The position numbers and the translations under genes are program-made. From Candidatus Kuenenia stuttgartensis (GTDB lineage: Bacteria; Planctomycetota; Planctomycetia; Gemmatales; Gemmataceae): DNA of 64,000 bases. A model generated the notes under the pieces. The model was given only the letters and a program-made list of their open reading frames with translations, was not told the origin of the DNA and ran no database searches. The stretch's first letter is position 1. Each line of letters begins with the position of its first letter. Shown here piece by piece: positions 24,693-34,346 of the stretch. Where the stretch lies: positions 1-64,000 of the forward strand of contig CAMCLK010000024.1 of NCBI GenBank assembly GCA_945875585.1. The letters run 5' to 3'.

Positions 24693-26480
24693 ATGGCGGA
24701 TTGGCAGCGAACTTTTACCTGTGGCGCCCTGCGTCACGACCAAGTCGGACAAACCGTTACGTTGAACGGATGGGTCAATTCCCGCCGTGCCTACAACCAG
24801 CAGATTTTTGTTGACCTACGCGATCGCCATGGCGTGACGCAGGTGGTATTTGAGGCCGATCCAGCGGTTTCCACTGCCCTGTTTGAAACGGCTGAATCGG
24901 TTGGCCGTGAATGGTGCCTGTCTGTGCAGGGTGAAGTGCGGCGCCGCCTTCCCGGCAAGGAAAATCCGGACTTGGCCACCGGAGCAGTGGAAGTGGTTGC
25001 CAGGCATATCGAAGTGCTCAACCGCTGCCCTACACCACCATTCGAAGTGACCGAGTTTCCCGGCGAGGAATTGGCCGGGGAAGATGTGCGGTTGCAGTAC
25101 CGCTACCTCGACTTGCGGCGTCCAAGCTTGCAAAAGTCGTTGCTGCTGCGCAATCGCCTGAATCAGACCATTCGCTCGTTTCTAGATGAACGCTCGTTTG
25201 TCGAAGTGGAAACTCCATTGCTGGGACGCAGCACGCCGGAGGGAGCCCGCGACTACCTCGTACCAAGCCGTGTGCACCCGGGTGCTTGGTATGCGCTGCC
25301 GCAATCGCCCCAATTGTACAAGCAACTGCTGATGGTCGCCGGTTTCGATCGCTACTATCAGATTGCCCGCTGCCTGCGCGACGAAGATCTGCGCGCAGAC
25401 CGCCAACCCGAGTTTACTCAGCTCGATATCGAAATGTCGTTTGTCGATCAGGACGACATTTTGAAGATGATCGAAGAGCTGGCAGTTGTTGTCTTTCGGG
25501 CCTGTCTTGGCATCGAATTGCCCACACCTTTCCATAGGCTTGGTTACGACGAAGCCATGCTGCGCTATGGTTCCGACAAACCAGACCTGCGTTATGGCTT
25601 GGAAATTGTCGATGTCACCGACTGGGCCGGGAATTCTGGTTTCAAGGTATTTCAGGAAGCTGTCGCCAGCGGGCAGGTTGTGCGCGCCATCAATGCCAAA
25701 CAGGCCGCTGGACGGTTCTCGAACACCGAGCTCAAGCCGGGCGGCAAGCTTTCCGAAGTGGTTACCCGCGCGGGTGGCAAAGGATTGGCTTGGCTGAAGG
25801 TTGAAGAAGGCAAGTACAGCGGCGGTATCGAGAAATTCTTTAACGCGGGTGCTGTGGATGCCCTTGGTGCGTGCTTGGGTGCCGTTCCGGGCGATCTTTT
25901 GCTTTTGGTAGCGGATGTGCCCGATCGCGCCGCTGAACTACTAGGCGGATTGCGAGTTCATTTGGCAGCGCAATTAGGGCTGGTTCCCGCGGACAACCAC
26001 CTTTTCCGGCCGTTGTGGGTTGTTGATTTCCCATCATTCATGCGCGATTCGGAAGAGGGCCGTTGGGTGGCCAATCACCACCCATTCACGGCGCCACGCG
26101 TGGAAGATATCCCCCGCCTCGAATCAGACACAGCGCAGGTCAAGGCGCGCGCCTACGACTTGGTGATCAACGGTTATGAGTGTGGTGGCGGCAGCATCCG
26201 AATCCACGATCCTGTGGTGCAGGAACGACTCTTTGCCGTCTTGGGAATGCCTACCGAGCAGGCTCATGAAAAGTTCGGATTTCTGCTCGATGCCCTCAAG
26301 ATGGGAGCGCCTCCCCATGGTGGCATCGCTTTGGGGATCGATCGCTGGGCGATGATATTGTCGGGGACATCGAATATCCGCGATGTGATCGCTTTCCCGA
26401 AGAATCAGCGTGCCCGCGACCTGATGACCGGCGCGCCAGCGCCTGTTGATTTGCGTCAACTCAAGGAACTGGGGTTGTAA
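24693..26480 (+). CDS. aspS: Aspartate--tRNA ligase
   Basis: A 595-residue class II aminoacyl-tRNA synthetase charging tRNA-Asp in the cytoplasm. The N-terminal OB-fold anticodon domain (VTLNGWVNSRR) is followed by motif 2 in RDEDLRADRQPEFTQLD. The bacterial-type GAD insertion domain occupies roughly residues 290-420, and motif 3 is GGIALGIDRWAMIL. The length is typical of bacterial AspRS. Whether it is discriminating or also charges tRNA-Asn cannot be read reliably. GGGAG precedes the ATG by 6 nt. The two-component genes follow 1 bp after its stop. Confidence 0.96.
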   Translation: MADWQRTFTCGALRHDQVGQTVTLNGWVNSRRAYNQQIFVDLRDRHGVTQVVFEADPAVSTALFETAESVGREWCLSVQGEVRRRLPGKENPDLATGAVEVVARHIEVLNRCPTPPFEVTEFPGEELAGEDVRLQYRYLDLRRPSLQKSLLLRNRLNQTIRSFLDERSFVEVETPLLGRSTPEGARDYLVPSRVHPGAWYALPQSPQLYKQLLMVAGFDRYYQIARCLRDEDLRADRQPEFTQLDIEMSFVDQDDILKMIEELAVVVFRACLGIELPTPFHRLGYDEAMLRYGSDKPDLRYGLEIVDVTDWAGNSGFKVFQEAVASGQVVRAINAKQAAGRFSNTELKPGGKLSEVVTRAGGKGLAWLKVEEGKYSGGIEKFFNAGAVDALGACLGAVPGDLLLLVADVPDRAAELLGGLRVHLAAQLGLVPADNHLFRPLWVVDFPSFMRDSEEGRWVANHHPFTAPRVEDIPRLESDTAQVKARAYDLVINGYECGGGSIRIHDPVVQERLFAVLGMPTEQAHEKFGFLLDALKMGAPPHGGIALGIDRWAMILSGTSNIRDVIAFPKNQRARDLMTGAPAPVDLRQLKELGL

Positions 26481-26481
26481 T

Positions 26482-27213
26482 ATGGGAACCAATGCCGCGC
26501 TCATGGGAAATACCAAGGATGACATTCCTGAAGTGCCATTGCGGGTATTGGTGATTGAAGACGACTCTCATATTGGAAGGCTCATTGAAAATGGTTTCAT
26601 TGGAGCGGGACATCATTGCGATTGGGCCAAGACGGGCACCCGTGGCCTGGAAGAAGCGCTTTCCCAGCAATTCGATGTGATTCTTCTGGACATGATGCTG
26701 CCTGAAATCAGTGGTTTGGAAGTTTTACGGCGTTTGCGTGCCGGAGGCGTGCGAACGCCATTGCTGATCCTCACGGCTCTAGGTTCGGTCGATGACAAGG
26801 TGGCTGGCCTGCGCGCCGGAGCGGACGATTACATTGTTAAGCCTTTCGCATTCAGCGAGCTGTTCGCGCGGGTTGACGCTGTATGCCGACGCAGTGGTCA
26901 GCGCCCATCTCCAAACCTTCAGGTGGGTTCCATTTCGTTGGACCTCACCAATCGTCGGGTGACAGCGCAGGGCAAGCATATCGATCTCACACCCACAGAA
27001 TTCACTATTCTGGAGTTGCTCATGCGGAACGCTGGGCAGGTGACTACCCGCAAAGCCCTTTGCGAGCATGTGTGGGAAGACGACTGGGATGGCGTTACCA
27101 ACGTGATTGAAGTCCATATCAATAGGCTGCGCAACAAGCTGGGCCAAACAGGGCTGGATGGTTTGATCCAGACGGTCCGTGGCCGCGGTTATTCGCTGCG
27201 AGCGGGAGCATAA
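26482..27213 (+). CDS. OmpR-family response regulator
   Basis: A 243-residue two-domain regulator. Its receiver domain has the acidic pair in VLVIEDDSHIG, phospho-Asp in VILLDMMLPEISG, and Lys in DDYIVKPFAFSEL. The C-terminal winged helix carries IDLTPTEFTILELLM and IEVHINRLRNKLG. The longer frame starting at 26446 lies in the aspS coding sequence. ATG 26482 has GGGG 8 nt upstream. It precedes the cognate kinase by 2 bp. DNA target unknown. It is likely transcribed with aspS, at least in part. Confidence 0.93.
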   Translation: MGTNAALMGNTKDDIPEVPLRVLVIEDDSHIGRLIENGFIGAGHHCDWAKTGTRGLEEALSQQFDVILLDMMLPEISGLEVLRRLRAGGVRTPLLILTALGSVDDKVAGLRAGADDYIVKPFAFSELFARVDAVCRRSGQRPSPNLQVGSISLDLTNRRVTAQGKHIDLTPTEFTILELLMRNAGQVTTRKALCEHVWEDDWDGVTNVIEVHINRLRNKLGQTGLDGLIQTVRGRGYSLRAGA

Positions 27214-27215
27214 CT

Positions 27216-28595
27216 TTGCCGACGCGGTTGAGCCGGGCTGGGCGTTTCATTCGTTCCATGCGCTTTCAGCTCGCCTTCTGGAATACTTTGGGCGCCTTGG
27301 TGATTCTCCTGACTGTAAGTTTGGGGTTCTATCTGGGCGTTGGCTTTTTGCTGGTCCGTGAACTCGATCAAGTGCTCGACGAAGATTGTCGGGAATTCCT
27401 ACTGTTGGTGGGGCAAGGCGCCAATCCGGATGCCGTACGATCGGCTTTGGCTCGCAAGGTTGAAAGCCATACGGAACAATTGTGGTATGGCAGATTGAGG
27501 TTTCCCGATGGAAGTGTTATTGAAGCTGGTCCGATACCGGATGTGGTCTTGAATGATGGTTGGGATATTGCCGATGGCAGACGGCATGTGGCGGACACCT
27601 GTCTGGTTCAATACAGCCGAGGCGCCTTGAAAGTTCAAATTGGATCTTCATTAAGTTTTGTTGCCGATGATCTGGGCCGAATGCGTCTGGTTCTGGCTGT
27701 TGTCGGTTTGGCCATGCTGATCATTTCACCCGTCCTTGGGTATTGGCTGGCTGGACGCGCTACCGAGCCTTTGGGCTCGATGCTGGCTATGGCCCGCACC
27801 TTGCAGCCCGTGGCGCTCGATGGCCGGTTGCCACAGCGGGGTGTGGGCGATGAACTGGATCGCTTGGCCCAAACCATCAACGGGCTTCTTGACAGGATTC
27901 AGCAATATACAGTCCGTCAACGAGATTTTGTTGCGAATGCTGCCCACGAACTACGCTCCCCTCTGGCCGCCGTGAAGGCGTCAATTGAACTTTCGCTGGA
28001 TCGGCCGCCTTCCATTGAGCAAGGACGCGAAACTTTGCTGGATGTTCTAGAGGAATTGGAATCGCTCACATTACTGGTGAACCGCCTGTTGCTTTTGGCG
28101 GAAAGCGATGCCGGGGGGCTGGTAGCAGCGGGGCAAACGACCGACCTATCGGGCCTTTGTCAGCGTGTTATTGAAATGTTTCGCGGCGTGGCCGAACAAC
28201 GGGGAATTAGGCTCGAGTGCGGAATTATGGCAGAAGGTCTGGCGCGTGGCGACCGTGGAATGCTGAAGCAGGTGCTGTGCAATCTGCTGGACAATGCACT
28301 TAAAAACACTCCGTCGGGTGGCATGGTGCGCCTGAATGTGGAATCTGATCACCGCACCAATCCGTGCTGGTTGACATTCAGCATGACCGATACCGGGCCG
28401 GGATTCCCAAAAGAGGCTCTGCCGAAATTGTTTGAGCGTTTCAGCCAAGCTGGATTTCGTGTGCGTTCGGGCGGTGGCACGGGTCTGGGGCTTTCCATCT
28501 GCAAGGCCATCGTTGACGGTTGTGGCGGGTCGATCCAAATCGATAACGCGCCCACCGGCGGGGCGCGAGTGGTTGTGAAACTGCCATGTGGCTGA
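27216..28595 (+). CDS. Two-component sensor histidine kinase
   Basis: A 459-residue inner-membrane kinase, the partner of the regulator just upstream. Two transmembrane helices (about residues 23-47 and 155-175) flank a periplasmic sensor domain of about 105 residues. A HAMP linker, the H-box in RDFVANAAHELRSPLAAVK, then N-box NLLDNALKNTPSGG, G1 DTGPGFP and G2 GGTGLGLSI follow. Translation likely begins at TTG 27216, because GGGAG lies just before it. An ATG 42 bp later is an alternative. The ligand is unknown. A good intrinsic terminator follows at 28675. Confidence 0.9.
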   Translation: MPTRLSRAGRFIRSMRFQLAFWNTLGALVILLTVSLGFYLGVGFLLVRELDQVLDEDCREFLLLVGQGANPDAVRSALARKVESHTEQLWYGRLRFPDGSVIEAGPIPDVVLNDGWDIADGRRHVADTCLVQYSRGALKVQIGSSLSFVADDLGRMRLVLAVVGLAMLIISPVLGYWLAGRATEPLGSMLAMARTLQPVALDGRLPQRGVGDELDRLAQTINGLLDRIQQYTVRQRDFVANAAHELRSPLAAVKASIELSLDRPPSIEQGRETLLDVLEELESLTLLVNRLLLLAESDAGGLVAAGQTTDLSGLCQRVIEMFRGVAEQRGIRLECGIMAEGLARGDRGMLKQVLCNLLDNALKNTPSGGMVRLNVESDHRTNPCWLTFSMTDTGPGFPKEALPKLFERFSQAGFRVRSGGGTGLGLSICKAIVDGCGGSIQIDNAPTGGARVVVKLPCG

Positions 28596-28674
28596 GTAAT
28601 GACCAAAAACAGGCTTAGTTTATACCAAATAAGTGGTTTTAACAAAACAATAGCCCATTACACCCGCGGGCATG

Positions 28675-28712
28675 AAGAGCCCCTTACTCAGTCGTGCGGG
28701 GCTCTTTGTTGT
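28675..28712 (+). terminator. Intrinsic terminator after the two-component operon
   Basis: A 9-bp perfect stem (AAGAGCCCC / GGGGCTCTT) closes a 14-nt loop and runs into TGTTGTTTTA. This is a standard rho-independent terminator 80 bp after the kinase stop. Confidence 0.85.
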
Positions 28713-29266
28713 TTTATGGATGTTTTGTTTTAGGTTTAAGCTCTTTTATGATCCTGTTAAGATTTATATCGCGTCATAAGATGAAAAGGATTTGCTAGCA
28801 TGGCTGTTTAAATTATGTAATTGCCTTTAGGCAAACTGCTCAGTTATTTGGATTCGGGTCTTGGAAGTGCCGCCCGATGTTTTGGGCTAGCCTGCATTGC
28901 TTGCGGAAGCTGTCATAACCGTAGATTGGTCGCACCTTCAGCCGGGGAACCAGTCTTTGTTCCATTCCTGTTCTCGGGCCTGTCCCAATCCAAGGTGCAG
29001 CTGGCCTTGCGCTTAGCCGAAGCCAGGTGCGGCGACGGGGTGCTATGTCACATCACGAGCAAGCCATAAATCGGCCCAGACATAATTCTGCTAGATGTGG
29101 TTGAAGATTCCCATTGGCTGATCTGAGGCCAAGAACCGGCTTATCTTGCATCAAATTAAACTAACGCGTTTTCTTGCTGGTTTTTAACCCACTCTTCGTT
29201 GCTTCCCCAGGCTCTTGGTTGACACTATCGAATAAGTGAACCAGCCAAAGCGCACCGGTACCCAAT
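28713..29266. other. 554-bp intergenic stretch before the DAB operon
   Basis: No convincing gene was found. An 82-codon frame from a TTG at 28821 and a shorter minus-strand frame across the same area have no ribosome-binding site or recognisable motif. The first 100 bp are AT-rich. A TTGACA at 29219-29224 has no good -10 partner 16-18 bp on. The region probably contains the promoter for dabA and perhaps the remains of a regulator, which is conjecture. Confidence 0.4.
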
Positions 29267-32188
29267 ATGCCGCGTTCGAAGCAAGCATCGCACCACGCAC
29301 GAGACATTCATGGCCATACGCGCCACTGGTCAGAATTATTGGTCGATTTGGCCAGTTTCCTGCCGGATCAGGCGCCAGTCACCACGTTTGTATCACAAAA
29401 CACATTGAGATTTCTCGAAGATCAACCGTTCCATGAAGCCATGGTTCGGGCCAGACGCTTGATCGGCACAAATGGCTACCTTTCGTTTCCTGAATACATC
29501 GCAATGTATCGAGCTGGTGTTATTCGGGATTCGGATATTGCTGAAGGATTTCTCCGATCGGGATTTCAGCTTTCATCGGTTCCAACGGGTTGGAGTGCCA
29601 TTGATTGGGTACGACTGTTTCTTCTGTCTGAAGTGCCGGAATACACACGCAAAGCCCGCAGTTGGCTGGTCCGTGAACAACCGCCTGCGGGCTTGAAAGC
29701 TCACTTACCGAGGATCGTTTGGGACAAGATTTGCGCATTGCCATGGAATTTAGGCGGGCATTCTGAAACATGCTTGGATGACTTGCCTCTCATTGAATTG
29801 CTGGCACGTAATGAGTCTGATTTGCCTTGGCAACGAATACGGGAAACGGTTGGCCCATTATGTGCCATGTATCTCGACCGTGGGAGTGGTGATTGGTCCA
29901 TGCCAGGCAGGATGGATAGCTTTTTTGCTTTTGCATTGCAGATTCTTGCGGATCGCCCGACCACGCAGGCTTGGCAAGCAGATGCTGGTAGAGAGTCTCA
30001 GTTCATCCTGAATGATGGAATTACAGCAGAGTTGTTCCTCGACACATTACTGACTTGGCAGCAGGCTGATCCCGCTCACCATCCGTCCATTTTGAAACGC
30101 AGCATGATGGCTCATCCTGGCTGGGCAGGAATGATGTGGCGTCTCGAACGATATCCTGCCGAACGTGCCGTTCCCAACCAACCCGTGAGACTTGTTGATT
30201 ATCTTGCAATTCAATTATTATTGGAAAAACATTTGTGCCTTGAAGCCATGGGTGGTGCCAGTGCCATGCGCAGTTCTGGTATTGCCCTGAGGGCAGACCT
30301 GACATTGGCCATAGAGCAGTCCCTTCATCAATTTGTTGGTCCAACCGATGATGCATGGGACCTTTTTTATGCCATCGCATCAGATCCCGAAAGAAGTTTG
30401 CCTCTTCTCGATGATCATGATCCTCACGCCCTCTGTGCTGCCGTGGAAGGATTCACACGCGATCATCGAAGGATTATTTGGCAGGAGTCCTTTGAGGCGT
30501 CATATCGCAATCGGGTCTTGTCGGTTATTTCTGTAAGACGCCAAGCGCCTGATCCCGGTCCGGCGGCGCGCCCTGAATTCCAAGTCATGACGTGTCTCGA
30601 CGATCGGGAAGAGTCGTTTCGTCGCGCGGTTGAAGAGGCCTATCCTGCTGCTGAAACGTTTGGTGGTCCCGGATTTTTTGGACTGCCAGTTCGGTTCACT
30701 CCCATTGGCCAAATTATTACTCAGGATCTTTGTCCGCTTCATGTTAAGGCTGTGCATCATGTTCGTGAAGTTCCGGCGGAAGGCCGTTCTCATGCGAGGT
30801 TTCAGCAGCAGCAGAGCTTCAGCCGGGTGATGCATCGGCTGGACAAGGCCAGTCGAACCAGTGTGGGTGGCTCCCTGGTCGCCGGGTTGCTTGGATTGCT
30901 GGCTTACCCTGCCTTGGTGGTTGCTTTTCTGCTGCCTCATTTGGGTGCCAGATTGCGTGCGGCCATAGCGCGCGCTTCCCGGTCATTTGTGAAAACTGAT
31001 TTTGAAATGAAAGCGGATTCAGAGGAAGGTGCCTTCAGCACTGCCGATCAGGCGGAGCGTGTGCATGCCCTGATGGTCAACATTGGAATGACAGGCCCGT
31101 TTTCCAGGATTGTCGTATTTCTGGGGCATGGATCAACCAGTGTGAACAATCCTCATAAATCCGCCTATGATTGCGGTGCGTGTGGTGGAAATGAAGGGTT
31201 GGCCAATGCCCGTCTGCTAGCCAGATTGGCCAACAGTACTGTTATTCGGATCGAATTGGCAAAACGCGGAATCAAAATTTCCTCCGATACTTGGTTTCTG
31301 GGTGGTATGCACGACACTTGCAATGAATCCATAATCATCGAAGATCTAGACATCGTGCCACGTTGGGCGGTAGGCACGGTCAATGAAGTGCAGGCGAAAC
31401 TGAATCATTGCGTGCGCATCAATTCCGTCGAACGGTGCAGGCGGTTTTATTCCGCACCCTTTTTGCCAACCCCGGATGCTGCTCTTCGCCATGTGCAGTC
31501 GCGTTCCGCGGACCTCGGCCAACCCCGCCCCGAGGTTGGTCATGCCAACAATGCCATGGCGGTCTTCGGACCAAGGCAATGGACCAGAGGGGTATTTCTC
31601 GACAGGCGTTCATTCCTGATTTCCTACAATCCTCAGTCAGATCAAGAAGGCATTTACATCGAACGCATGTTGGCCGGCATTATGCCGGTAATTTCAGGAA
31701 TCAACCTCCAGTATTACTTTTCGCGTGTTGATAACGATCGTCTTGGTTGTGGCACCAAATTACCTCACAATCCTGTGGGATTGTTTGGCGTGCAGGAAGG
31801 CGCTACCGGGGATCTCCGCACGGGGTTGCCTCGCCAGACAGTTGAAATTCATCACCCACTACGCCTGATGGTTCTGGTCGCGTCCACTCCTGAAATCCTG
31901 ATTCGCATTATTGAAAAACAACCGGAGGTCGGGCGGGTTGTGCGTAACGGCTGGGTTCGACTGGTGTGCATGGATTTTCGTGATGGAAGCACTCACTTGT
32001 ATCAGGAGAGCCAAGGGTTTGTGACAACAATGCTGGACACTGAACCAGTTCCAGCAAATAAGGGGCTGAAGCGATTTGAAGAATGGTATGGCGGGCACAT
32101 GAATAACCTTGATCCCGTTTTGGTGGGAGCAGGGCCTTGTGTGGTTTCCAATGGAACCGGAAACAAGGAGGCATCTTATGCCATTTGA
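29267..32188 (+). CDS. dabA: DabA, DUF2309 subunit of an inorganic-carbon (bicarbonate) accumulation complex
   Basis: A 973-residue DUF2309/UPF0753 protein, the carbonic-anhydrase-like subunit of the DAB complex. With DabB it is thought to couple ion flow to one-way hydration of CO2 to bicarbonate at the inner membrane. The four zinc ligands known in the family are present: Cys443 and Asp445 in MTCLDDREESF, His621 in FLGHGSTSVNN and Cys636 in YDCGACGG. The 15-residue His-Cys spacing equals that of the characterised enzyme. One hydrophobic hairpin lies around GSLVAGLLGLLAYPALVVA (about residues 535-565). The ATG at 29267 has no clear ribosome-binding site. It overlaps dabB by 11 bp. Confidence 0.93.
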   Translation: MPRSKQASHHARDIHGHTRHWSELLVDLASFLPDQAPVTTFVSQNTLRFLEDQPFHEAMVRARRLIGTNGYLSFPEYIAMYRAGVIRDSDIAEGFLRSGFQLSSVPTGWSAIDWVRLFLLSEVPEYTRKARSWLVREQPPAGLKAHLPRIVWDKICALPWNLGGHSETCLDDLPLIELLARNESDLPWQRIRETVGPLCAMYLDRGSGDWSMPGRMDSFFAFALQILADRPTTQAWQADAGRESQFILNDGITAELFLDTLLTWQQADPAHHPSILKRSMMAHPGWAGMMWRLERYPAERAVPNQPVRLVDYLAIQLLLEKHLCLEAMGGASAMRSSGIALRADLTLAIEQSLHQFVGPTDDAWDLFYAIASDPERSLPLLDDHDPHALCAAVEGFTRDHRRIIWQESFEASYRNRVLSVISVRRQAPDPGPAARPEFQVMTCLDDREESFRRAVEEAYPAAETFGGPGFFGLPVRFTPIGQIITQDLCPLHVKAVHHVREVPAEGRSHARFQQQQSFSRVMHRLDKASRTSVGGSLVAGLLGLLAYPALVVAFLLPHLGARLRAAIARASRSFVKTDFEMKADSEEGAFSTADQAERVHALMVNIGMTGPFSRIVVFLGHGSTSVNNPHKSAYDCGACGGNEGLANARLLARLANSTVIRIELAKRGIKISSDTWFLGGMHDTCNESIIIEDLDIVPRWAVGTVNEVQAKLNHCVRINSVERCRRFYSAPFLPTPDAALRHVQSRSADLGQPRPEVGHANNAMAVFGPRQWTRGVFLDRRSFLISYNPQSDQEGIYIERMLAGIMPVISGINLQYYFSRVDNDRLGCGTKLPHNPVGLFGVQEGATGDLRTGLPRQTVEIHHPLRLMVLVASTPEILIRIIEKQPEVGRVVRNGWVRLVCMDFRDGSTHLYQESQGFVTTMLDTEPVPANKGLKRFEEWYGGHMNNLDPVLVGAGPCVVSNGTGNKEASYAI

Positions 32189-34346
32189 ACTATCAAGCAA
32201 TCTGGCATCCCTTTTGGTTTTATTAACAATTGCAGTGCCTGTGGGAACAAGCCTGCTCCTGGGTATATTGCTGGCGTTTTTCAAGCCGGGGGAACGTTGG
32301 GAACGCCCTGTTGGCATGGTCGCCATGGTCAGCATGACGGTTTCGCTTCTGTTGGTGATCGCCATGGCAGGGCTTTGGCTTGCAGGTGGCATGAAAACGT
32401 TGGAACTTACGTTGCCGTGGAAGATCTTCAGCATCTGGAATATTTTTTTGTACGACAGAACCAGCGCGCTGCTGAGCATCGTTGCAGCGATGATGGGACT
32501 GGCCACATTGCGTTTTTCAGGCACATATCTTCATCGTGAACCCGGCTTTACCCGATTCATGGCGGTGGCACTTGCCTTTATAGGGTCGATAATGGGAGCC
32601 ATTTTTGCCGACAACCCGGTTCAAATGGCTGCATGGTGGGAATTCATCGGTGCAAGCTCGCTTCTGCTGATCGGTTTTTACCACGATCGCCCAGGCCCAT
32701 GTTCGGGAGCCATTGCCGTGCTTAGGCAGTACCGAATTGCCGATGCCGGTATGCTTGTGGGGTGTGGTCTCATTCTTGCCAATGAGGTTCATGGCGAATA
32801 TGGGGCAGCGGCCTTGTTGCCCCCCGAGGTGAGAGATGTTGCCGCGCTTGGTTTCACATTGGCAGTGCTTGTAAAAAGCGCGCAATTGCCATTCAGCGGT
32901 TGGCTGCCCCGTGCCATGGAAGGTCCGACCCCTTCGAGCGCCTTGTTTTATGGTGGCCTATCTTTGCACGTGGGTCTTCTTCTTGCCGCGCGATTGCATG
33001 CCTTGTGGGAAACATCCCCGCTTGCAAAATGGCTTTTCATTGTGTGTGGTTTACTCACTGCGTTCGACGCAGGCATACGCAGTCGGATTCAACCGGATGC
33101 CAAGACGGCACTTGCATGGAGTGCCGTGTCAACGGTTGGATTCATGGTGGCCATGATCGGGTTTGGTTTTTGGGAATGGGTTGTTCCTCTCATTGCCGGG
33201 CATGCTGTTATCCGTTGGTACCAGTTGATTCGTGCCCCATCACAACCGATGGATGTTGTCTGGTATCGACGGTACATGGGTTTGTCACTTGGACGTGTGG
33301 CAGGAACGCCTTTTGTAGTTCATGTTTGGATTTTAGGGCGCAGGTTATTCCAAGCGCCTTCAGAAATGGTGGGCAGGATACTTCAGTCTGGACGAGCCTC
33401 GTGCCGCGCTGTTTTTCCGCCAAGTGTGCGAAGCTTTTCCAGTATACTTCCTCTGGTTGTTGCCTTGGCATATGCAGGCAGCCTTTCGGATCACCAGACA
33501 GGTTTTGTCGTGGTACTTGCGTCGTGCCTTGTTGTTCTTGTTCTGGCAATGGCTCCTTTCCATGTTTCGGAAAACCGCCCACTGTTGTCTGGTGCCACCG
33601 GGGCTTGCGCGCTAGCCATGACCGGAGCCTTGATGGCTGCTGATCACGATGGTAATTCCACAGTCCTTTTTGTGGGTGGGATCATTATTGTCATTACGGC
33701 AGTTGTGATTGTATTGGGATCAGACAGCCTCGCAGTGGTGATCGCTGCCTCAATCAAGGGAACCACTGGTATGGCTCTTTTGGCCCAGTCTTACGGCCAC
33801 GGAGTGGCGATGGGTGCCGCTGTATATCTGGCCCTTACGGGGCTTATGGCAACGTGGCTCCTTTCAGCGATTGTCAACCGATTTGGGCCGTTAGATTGGG
33901 GCCGTTTGGGCGGACTGGCGAGACAGGTTCCACGTATTCATGCCGGTTTCCTTTTGTTGTTGGGGGCCCTCATCGGCATGCCACCGTGGATTTCATTTGC
34001 ATTGATCGACGGTGCCATGGAATCGGCATCGTCTTTTTCCCCCTGGATGTGCATGATTTTGGCCGGATTCTGGGCAGTTTTAGCTTTCCGAGTGGGGCGA
34101 CTGACAATGGAATGCTGCTGGGGACCGCCCCGCGGGCCGGTGAGTGATGGGCCTATTCCGGATCTTCTCGATCGTGAATGGATTCCTGTTCTGGCCACAT
34201 CCCTGCTGCTTGTGGCAACGGGCTTTGTTCATTCACTTGGTACTGCCCATCACACTGATGACCATGAAATGGAGCATCATTTCATGGCGTCAGAATCTGC
34301 CCATTTGATCATTCAGCACCCGGAGCGTGGAGATTCTCATGAATGA
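32178..34346 (+). CDS. dabB: DabB, NuoL/Mrp-antiporter-like membrane subunit of the DAB complex
   Basis: A 722-residue polytopic protein of the proton-conducting NuoL/ND5 family, with at least 14 hydrophobic segments. The antiporter core is visible as FADNPVQMAAWWEFIGASSLLLIGFY and, further on, KSAQLPFSGWLPRAMEGPTPSSAL, with the lysine and proline of the discontinuous helix. AAGGAGG lies 7 nt before the ATG at 32178, which is decisive against the longer frame from 32109. It is longer than the usual DabB, with extra C-terminal hydrophobic segments and a His-rich tail (HHTDDHEMEHHF). It should form the ion-conducting path for DabA. No complex I genes are nearby. Confidence 0.9.
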   Translation: MPFELSSNLASLLVLLTIAVPVGTSLLLGILLAFFKPGERWERPVGMVAMVSMTVSLLLVIAMAGLWLAGGMKTLELTLPWKIFSIWNIFLYDRTSALLSIVAAMMGLATLRFSGTYLHREPGFTRFMAVALAFIGSIMGAIFADNPVQMAAWWEFIGASSLLLIGFYHDRPGPCSGAIAVLRQYRIADAGMLVGCGLILANEVHGEYGAAALLPPEVRDVAALGFTLAVLVKSAQLPFSGWLPRAMEGPTPSSALFYGGLSLHVGLLLAARLHALWETSPLAKWLFIVCGLLTAFDAGIRSRIQPDAKTALAWSAVSTVGFMVAMIGFGFWEWVVPLIAGHAVIRWYQLIRAPSQPMDVVWYRRYMGLSLGRVAGTPFVVHVWILGRRLFQAPSEMVGRILQSGRASCRAVFPPSVRSFSSILPLVVALAYAGSLSDHQTGFVVVLASCLVVLVLAMAPFHVSENRPLLSGATGACALAMTGALMAADHDGNSTVLFVGGIIIVITAVVIVLGSDSLAVVIAASIKGTTGMALLAQSYGHGVAMGAAVYLALTGLMATWLLSAIVNRFGPLDWGRLGGLARQVPRIHAGFLLLLGALIGMPPWISFALIDGAMESASSFSPWMCMILAGFWAVLAFRVGRLTMECCWGPPRGPVSDGPIPDLLDREWIPVLATSLLLVATGFVHSLGTAHHTDDHEMEHHFMASESAHLIIQHPERGDSHE

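Noticed and set aside
28821-29069. 82-codon frame from TTG in the gap before dabA
   Set aside because: No ribosome-binding site, no motif, unusual composition, and no support from neighbours.
32900-33643. 247-codon plus-strand frame rich in Cys and Trp
   Set aside because: Offset frame inside dabB with implausible composition. The dabB frame has clear antiporter motifs and a strong ribosome-binding site.
32178-34346. NADH:quinone oxidoreductase subunit L (NuoL)
   Set aside because: The fold is NuoL-like, but no other complex I gene is present and it overlaps dabA, so DabB is the better reading.
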